Assembly: GCA_021846065.1 (NCBI GenBank)
Contig: JAJZCP010000025.1
Span: 1 to 8,986 of the forward strand
DNA length: 8,986 nt
Source: Acidobacteriota bacterium
GTDB taxonomy: Bacteria > Acidobacteriota > Terriglobia > Terriglobales > Acidobacteriaceae
Reading direction: 5' to 3'
Positions 5,204 through 8,986 of this stretch are shown here, one piece after another (the first letter of the stretch is position 1; each line of letters starts with the position of its first letter). Under the pieces are notes generated by a model, which worked only from the letters and a program-made list of their open reading frames with translations, ran no database searches and had not been told where the DNA came from. A program made the position numbers and the translations under genes.

Positions 5204-5830
5204 ATGACCTGGACCCGAGCGTTCGGAAATGGCTGCGGCGTGCTGCTGCAGAAGATCGTGGACGGCCTTGCGCTGACACGAATCTCGCCGAACATCCTTA
5301 CCTTCATCGGCCTGGTCATCAACACCGGCGCCGCCTTTCTGTTCGGCTTTGCCAACAGCCAGAACAACGTGAAGATGTTCGCCTACGCGGGTCTGGTGAT
5401 TATCGGCGCCGGCATCTTCGACATGGTGGATGGCCGCGTCGCGCGCCAGACCCAGCAGGTGACCGTATTCGGCGCGTTCTTTGATTCGGTGATTGACCGC
5501 TACTCGGATGTCGCGCTCTTCTTCGGACTGCTCGTCTACTACGCGCGCGGCAACCGCTTCTTTTATGTTGTGCTGGTGGCGTTCGTCATGGTCACCTCCG
5601 TCATGGTGAGCTATACGCGCGCCCGCGCGGAGGCTCTGATCGGCGGCTGCAAGGTGGGCTTTATGGAGCGGCCGGAGCGCATCGTGCTCATCATCCTCGG
5701 TGCCCTGTTTAATCGCTGGGGCGTCATGGCGCCCGTACTCTGGGTTCTGGCCGTCCTTTCGACCATCACGGTGATTCACCGCATTCGCTACACCTACGAG
5801 CAGACCCGCTCACTGGCGCCTATCCGGTGA
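5204..5830 (+). CDS. CDP-alcohol phosphatidyltransferase (inositol-phosphate-type or PgsA-like)
   Basis: Integral membrane enzyme that transfers a phosphatidyl group from CDP-diacylglycerol to a hydroxyl acceptor, making a phospholipid. The 208-residue protein has about six membrane helices. The family motif DG-x2-AR-x8-G-x3-D-x3-D is complete: D73, D76-G77-R78-V79-A80-R81, G90, D94, D98, coordinating the divalent metals and CDP. SYTRARAEALIGG (136-148) and GFMERPERI (152-160) match the acceptor-side signature of phosphatidylinositol-phosphate and archaetidylinositol-phosphate synthases better than classical PgsA or PssA. I therefore favour an inositol-phosphate acceptor, but this is inference and no inositol-phosphate synthase gene is in the window. 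It lies 41 bp after greA with a poor Shine-Dalgarno, and its TGA overlaps the dacB GTG (GTGA), implying co-transcription and coupling. Confidence 0.9.
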   Translation: MTWTRAFGNGCGVLLQKIVDGLALTRISPNILTFIGLVINTGAAFLFGFANSQNNVKMFAYAGLVIIGAGIFDMVDGRVARQTQQVTVFGAFFDSVIDRYSDVALFFGLLVYYARGNRFFYVVLVAFVMVTSVMVSYTRARAEALIGGCKVGFMERPERIVLIILGALFNRWGVMAPVLWVLAVLSTITVIHRIRYTYEQTRSLAPIR

Positions 5831-7431
5831 GGCTGTCCGGCCCGCCCCCCGCGCGCGCTCATGTCGCGGCTTCTTTGCTGCTGTTTTTCGCACTGCCTGC
5901 CGCGCACGCCGCGCGCCGTCACCGGATGCGCCCCGCGCATACCACCACCGGCAGCCTTTCGCGAAGGATCGATGCGCTGCTCGCCACGCCAGAGGCGGCG
6001 CAGTCCCGCTGGGGAATTTCTATCACCACGCTCGACGGCCGCGTGCTGTACGAGAAAAATGATGCTGGCCTGTTCGCGCCGGCCTCCAACACCAAGCTGG
6101 TGACTACCTCGGCGGCGCTCGGGCTGCTCGGTGCCGGCATGACGATCCAAACCCGCGTGGTGGCGCCGTCCTTGCCGGATGCGCAGGGCGTGATCCGCGG
6201 TGACGTATCGCTGCTGGGTGCCGGGGATGCGTCGATGTCGGGCCGCGCCTACCCCTACACCGGCAGCACCCAGCGGCCCAACCCTCCACTGGGCGCGATT
6301 GACGATCTGGCGCAGCAAATGGCACAGCGCGGCGTGCGCCACATTACGGGCAGCATCATCGGCGATGACACTGCGTTTGTGTGGGAGCCATACGGCAGCG
6401 GCTGGGCCTGGGACGATCTCGAGTGGAGCTGGGGAGCCCCGGTTTCTGCCCTGACCGTCAACGACAATCTCGCCTTCCTGACGCTCACGCCCGGGCCGAT
6501 GCCCGGATCACCGATTGCGTACAGCTGGAATCCGCCGGTGACCGGCGACTTCTATTCGATCGACAACGAGGGCCACACTTCGACAGCAGGCTCGCAGCCG
6601 TCGCCCGGCTTTGACCGTCCGCTGGGATCGCGGCAGTTCCGCATCTTTGGCACTCTGCCGGCGGGTGGTGCGGCGCGGCATCTTGCCGTGGCAATTTCAG
6701 ACCCCGCGCAGGTTGCTGCGGATGCACTGCGCGCCGCGCTGCTTGCACGCGGCATCACCGTCGATGGGCCGGCCACCGCGCGGCATCGGCTCTCGCAGGA
6801 CACAGCAATTTTTGAGCAAAGCGTGCTGCGGCCGCTCACCCTCGATCCGCCGCGTGCTCAGCCGCCCGCTCCCGCAAACATGGTCGTGCTCGCGTCCAGA
6901 ACCTCTGTGCCGCTGCTCGAAGACATGACCGTGACGAACAAAGTCAGTCAGAATCTGCACGCAGAAATCTTTCTGCGGCTGCTGGGCCAGCGGCTCGCAG
7001 CCGACGCATCCGTGGAGGAAGGATTGCGCGTCACCCGTGCCTTTCTGCTGCACGCCGGCGTCTCGCCGCAGGATTTTTTCTTCTACGATGGCTCCGGCCT
7101 GTCGCCCGAGGACCGCATGACGCCCCGCGCCTTCACCCAACTGCTGCGCTACGACGCGGCCCAATCCTGGGGCGCGGAATTTCGCTCGACGCTGCCGGTC
7201 GGCGGGGTCGATGGCACGCTCTCCGACCGCTTTCTGCATAGCCCGCTGCATGGAAAAATCTTCGCCAAGACCGGCACGCTGAATGAGGTCAACAGTCTCT
7301 CCGGCTACCTGATCTCACACCGCGGCCGCACGATCGTTCTCTCCATCCTGTGCAACGCCCATTCCCCGGAAGATCAGTCCCTGACGCGCGTGATGGACCG
7401 CATCGCCAACGCGATCGCGGCGACCGAGTAA
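5827..7431 (+). CDS. dacB: D-alanyl-D-alanine carboxypeptidase/endopeptidase, PBP4 (DacB, peptidase S13)
   Basis: Periplasmic low-molecular-weight penicillin-binding protein that removes terminal D-Ala and can cut peptide cross-links in peptidoglycan. The 534-residue protein starts with a signal peptide (hydrophobic 13-25, cleavage likely after AAHA, residue 28). The three serine-peptidase motifs are intact: SNTK (S87-K90, nucleophile S87), SQN (S374-N376) and KTG (K481-G483). Other S13 landmarks are GDVSLLGAGD (125-134), WEPYGSGWAWDDLEWSWGAPVSALTVNDN (186-214), FFYDGSGLSPEDRMTP (418-433) and LPVGGVDGTLSDRF (456-469). Residues 134-370 contain the usual large insert domains. Length is slightly above E. 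coli PBP4 (477). The GTG start at 5827 overlaps the upstream stop by 4 nt, supporting translational coupling; no other start gives a signal peptide. Repeat array 2 follows 33 bp after the stop. Confidence 0.95.
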   Translation: MRLSGPPPARAHVAASLLLFFALPAAHAARRHRMRPAHTTTGSLSRRIDALLATPEAAQSRWGISITTLDGRVLYEKNDAGLFAPASNTKLVTTSAALGLLGAGMTIQTRVVAPSLPDAQGVIRGDVSLLGAGDASMSGRAYPYTGSTQRPNPPLGAIDDLAQQMAQRGVRHITGSIIGDDTAFVWEPYGSGWAWDDLEWSWGAPVSALTVNDNLAFLTLTPGPMPGSPIAYSWNPPVTGDFYSIDNEGHTSTAGSQPSPGFDRPLGSRQFRIFGTLPAGGAARHLAVAISDPAQVAADALRAALLARGITVDGPATARHRLSQDTAIFEQSVLRPLTLDPPRAQPPAPANMVVLASRTSVPLLEDMTVTNKVSQNLHAEIFLRLLGQRLAADASVEEGLRVTRAFLLHAGVSPQDFFFYDGSGLSPEDRMTPRAFTQLLRYDAAQSWGAEFRSTLPVGGVDGTLSDRFLHSPLHGKIFAKTGTLNEVNSLSGYLISHRGRTIVLSILCNAHSPEDQSLTRVMDRIANAIAATE

Positions 7432-7464
7432 GATTTCCCACCCGTCCGCCTTCGCTTTCTTGCT

Positions 7465-7637
7465 GTCACTCCCGAAGGAAATCTGCTTCTTGCCTCTGCC
7501 TTCTTGCTGTCATTCCCGCAGGGAATCTGCTTCTTGCCTCTACCTTTCTTGCTGTCACTCCCGAAGGAAATCTGCTTTCGTCCTTCGCTTTCTTGCTGTC
7601 ACTCCCGAAGGAAATCTGCTTCTGCCCTTCTCATTCC
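7465..7637 (+). repeat. Degenerate tandem repeat array 2 (same family as array 1; 44-45 bp period)
   Basis: Four 22-nt cores lie at 7465-7486, 7509-7530, 7554-7575 and 7598-7619, plus a fragment TCATTCC at 7631-7637. Starts are 44, 45 and 44 bp apart, a tighter period than in array 1. Units 1, 3 and 4 have identical cores with C, A and A at core positions 5, 11 and 15; unit 2 has T, C and G there and carries the perfect ATTCCCGCAGGGAAT palindrome of array 1. Spacers are pyrimidine-rich, TTCTTGCC...TTTCTTGCT. The array lies between dacB and the next plus-strand gene, in the same orientation as array 1. Open reading frames across it (CHSRRESA-like translations) are artefacts of the repeats. Between 7638 and 7703 I see only the Shine-Dalgarno of the next gene. 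Confidence 0.92.
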
Positions 7638-7703
7638 ATGAACGAACAGCAGTAGTCACGCGGCGGCAACCGGCTTACTCTAACTAAGGAAGATTCGACA
7701 ACC

Positions 7704-8141
7704 ATGCCATCCACCACACCACAGACGTACGCCAATCACGCCCGTTTCGATCCGCCCTTCCACTTTTTTCTCGCGCCGGTATTCCTCCTGACATTCATCG
7801 CGAGCATTGTGCACGCGGTCCGGTCGCCCAGCCTGTGGAGCCTATGGTTCGTCGTCCTGGCCCTGGCTCTGGTGGTCCTGACCGCCAAAACACGGATGTA
7901 CGCGCTGAAAGTGCAGGACCGCTTGATTCGCCTGGAGGAGCGGCTGCGTTGCGCCGCCCTGCTGCCGGCTCCGCTCTATGCCCGCACGGTGGCGATCACG
8001 GAGGGCCAATGGGTGGCGCTGCGGTTTGCGCCCGATACTGAGCTGCCCGCACTGGTCGAACGCGTGCTCGCAGAAAACCTGACGCCCAAACAGATCAAAC
8101 AGGCGATCGCCAATTGGAAGGCCGATACCTTTCGTGTTTGA
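7704..8141 (+). CDS. DUF6526-like membrane protein, unknown function
   Basis: The 145-residue protein starts QTYANHARFDPPFHFFLAPVFLL (7-29), followed by two membrane helices (about 21-39 and 45-61). Then comes a strongly conserved-looking basic amphipathic segment, AKTRMYALKVQDRLIRLEERLRCAALLP (61-88), and a soluble C-terminal part ending LTPKQIKQAIANWKADTFRV (126-145). This layout, including H..FDPPFHFF and KTR.YALKVQDR.IRLEERLR, matches my recollection of DUF6526, seen mainly in Acidobacteriota and some Bacteroidota. No catalytic residues are apparent; a membrane-anchored scaffold or regulatory role is only a guess. Start ATG 7704 follows the Shine-Dalgarno AAGGAAG (7686-7692) by 11 nt. The stop overlaps the start of the cytochrome gene, so the two are likely coupled. 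Confidence 0.8.
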   Translation: MPSTTPQTYANHARFDPPFHFFLAPVFLLTFIASIVHAVRSPSLWSLWFVVLALALVVLTAKTRMYALKVQDRLIRLEERLRCAALLPAPLYARTVAITEGQWVALRFAPDTELPALVERVLAENLTPKQIKQAIANWKADTFRV

Positions 8142-8520
8142 GCAGCGGCCCGGCAGCAATCGTTGGAGCGTGGCACGGACGGCTGCCGGCGCATGGCTGC
8201 TGAGCGTGGCCCTTCTTGCCGGCTGTCGCTCGAACACCGCGCCCCATGTGCAGCGGCCGCTGACCGCCGCCGAGCAGCGCGGTCAGGCCGTGTTTGCCGC
8301 CCAGTGCGCGCAGTGCCACTATGCCGACCGGAACAGCGCACTGCATGGGCCCGGACTGCGCGGCATCTTTCAACGCCCTTACCTGCCCAGCGGCGCACCG
8401 GCCAATGACGATCGCGTGCGCGCTACCATTGAACACGGCCGCAATATGATGCCCCCGTTTGGCAACGCCCTGGACGACCAGCAGATGCGGGATCTGCTCG
8501 CCTACTTGCACACACTATGA
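8134..8520 (+). CDS. Monoheme c-type cytochrome, predicted lipoprotein
   Basis: Electron carrier on the periplasmic side of a membrane. The 128-residue protein has a hydrophobic signal (about 18-29) and a lipobox LLAGC (27-31), so Cys31 should be lipidated. The mature part is a compact class I cytochrome c: RGQAVFAAQCAQCHYADR with heme-binding C58-A-Q-C61-H62, then GPGLRGIF (72-79), and MMPPFGNALDDQQMRDLLAYLHTL (105-128), where M105 or M106 gives the second axial heme ligand. The GTG start at 8134 overlaps the previous gene by 8 nt and has GGAAGG at 8116-8121, 12 nt upstream. An alternative GTG at 8170 would give a shorter signal (MARTAAGAWLLSVALLAGC), with GGAG too close, so the start is uncertain. 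The stop overlaps the next gene as ATGA. Partner oxidase or dehydrogenase is not in the window. Confidence 0.9.
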   Translation: MFEQRPGSNRWSVARTAAGAWLLSVALLAGCRSNTAPHVQRPLTAAEQRGQAVFAAQCAQCHYADRNSALHGPGLRGIFQRPYLPSGAPANDDRVRATIEHGRNMMPPFGNALDDQQMRDLLAYLHTL

Positions 8521-8894
8521 TCGAAACCCCAGAGGAACCAGGAAAATCCTCCGGCGACCCGGCGGCGCGCTTGCCCGGCATCGTCGGCATCGCGTTCTGG
8601 ATGCTGATCGAAGCGTCCATCGGCGCCTTCGGCGTGCTGACGCATCACTTCACCGGGCGCACGCGGGAGGCTGTCCTCGCGATCACCACGCTGCTGGCAT
8701 TGGCTGGTCTGGGATTGCTGCAGATGAAGCGCTGGGGCTGGGCGCTCGCCCTGGCCGCCGCCTTTTTGAGCAGCAGCTACGGCGTCTACATGATGCTGCG
8801 CTTCCACGAGGGCAGCTACATGGTCATGACCCTCGTCAACTTCGTCTTCTTCTTTTATCTCGTCCGGCCGCAGATTCTTCGACGGCTGCGCTAG
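8517..8894 (+). CDS. Small four-helix membrane protein, unknown function
   Basis: I do not recognise this 125-residue protein. After a polar, Pro/Glu-rich N-terminus (1-18) it has four predicted membrane helices at about 20-41, 51-70, 73-94 and 101-117, and ends in a basic tail (RPQILRRLR). This looks like an inner-membrane protein with both ends in the cytoplasm. Short loops contain HHFTGRTRE (43-51), KRWGW (71-75) and RFHEGSY (95-101); His43, His44 and His97 might bind a metal or heme, but no known motif is formed. ATG 8517 overlaps the cytochrome stop (ATGA), so expression is probably coupled to it. A role as membrane partner of the cytochrome is inferred only from position. Confidence 0.75.
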   Translation: MIETPEEPGKSSGDPAARLPGIVGIAFWMLIEASIGAFGVLTHHFTGRTREAVLAITTLLALAGLGLLQMKRWGWALALAAAFLSSSYGVYMMLRFHEGSYMVMTLVNFVFFFYLVRPQILRRLR

Positions 8895-8986
8895 GCCGCG
8901 GCCGGTCGGCGAAAGTTTCAGACCAGGATTTTGACCCAGCAGCAATGGCGATCCGCGCCCGGGCGGAAAGAGGAAAAAGTGGAAGG
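8895..8986. other. Unassigned tail after the membrane-protein gene
   Basis: The palindrome GGCCGCGGCC (8894-8903) has no loop and no T-tract, so it is not a terminator I can support. An ATG at 8945 opens a frame (MAIRARAERGKSGR) that stays open to the window end. With 14 codons and no Shine-Dalgarno it cannot be judged. The purine-rich AAGAGGAAAAAGTGGAAGG at the very end could precede a gene outside the window. Confidence 0.3.

Noticed and set aside
5193..5207. Four-codon frame MTAK ending in ATGA on the phosphatidyltransferase start
   Set aside because: Too short to judge; no family residues match as in the greA case. It shows that such overlaps can occur by chance.
7465..7619. CRISPR array (regular 44-45 bp spacing of a 22-nt core)
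   Set aside because: Spacers are low-complexity pyrimidine tracts resembling each other, cores vary, and there are no cas genes or leader.
7653..7681. Promoter-like TAGTCA - 17 bp - TACTCT upstream of the DUF6526-like gene
   Set aside because: The implied transcription start (about 7688) would fall inside the Shine-Dalgarno at 7686-7692, and the -10 matches only 3 of 6.
7350..7687. Open frames of 101 and 75 codons across repeat array 2
   Set aside because: They start inside dacB in another frame or inside the array and translate the repeats; typical spurious ORFs.
8502..8945. Long minus-strand frames opposite the cytochrome and membrane-protein genes, and similar antisense frames over ruvX, greA, dacB and the phosphatidyltransferase
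   Set aside because: High-GC shadow frames; compositions are Arg/Ala/His/Gln-rich with no motifs, and the opposite strand encodes clear protein families.

Overview
The window is a high-GC, gene-dense chromosomal segment of housekeeping and cell-envelope genes. The gene content suggests a soil-type Acidobacteriota (Terriglobia-like) genome. The best pointers are the DUF6526-type protein at 7704-8141 and the RARAE-type CDP-alcohol phosphatidyltransferase. The assignment is inference from protein recognition, not from a search.

Layout. (1) 1-387, minus strand: the N-terminal part of a small heat-shock protein (Hsp20), cut by the window edge. (2) 600-1838, plus: a CPA2/CHX-like cation:proton antiporter, divergent from hsp20 across a 212-bp spacer. 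(3) 1940-2121: an array of degenerate repeats around the palindrome ATTCCCGCAGGGAAT, lying between the ends of two convergent genes. (4) 4043 down to 2122, minus: mltG (peptidoglycan-terminating transglycosylase) coupled by a 4-nt overlap to a LolA/LolB-like lipoprotein gene. (5) 4130-7431, plus: ruvX, greA, a CDP-alcohol phosphatidyltransferase and dacB (PBP4-type D,D-carboxypeptidase); the last two overlap by 4 nt. (6) 7465-7637: a second array of the same repeat family. (7) 7704-8894, plus: three overlapping genes for a DUF6526-like membrane protein, a c-type cytochrome lipoprotein and a small four-helix membrane protein. (8) 8895-8986: a tail without a callable gene.

How the parts relate. 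MltG, PBP4, the lipoprotein and the phosphatidyltransferase all act on the cell envelope (glycan-strand termination, peptide trimming, lipoprotein or lipid surface, phospholipid synthesis). RuvX and GreA serve RNA processing and transcription. The 7704-8894 cluster looks like a small membrane redox unit of unknown role.

Most worth a second look: the greA 5' end, where a 10-codon reading frame in the -1 phase ends in ATGA on the greA start and appears to encode the canonical Ile-Pro that precedes Met-Thr in other GreA proteins; the repeat family present in two same-orientation arrays with two hairpin registers; a 10-bp palindrome in the mltG/ruvX divergent promoter region; a possible SD-masking structure in the hsp20 leader; and the uncharacterised DUF6526-cytochrome-membrane protein cluster. 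I found no phage, IS element, CRISPR-cas, toxin-antitoxin or recognisable defence system, and no tRNA or rRNA.
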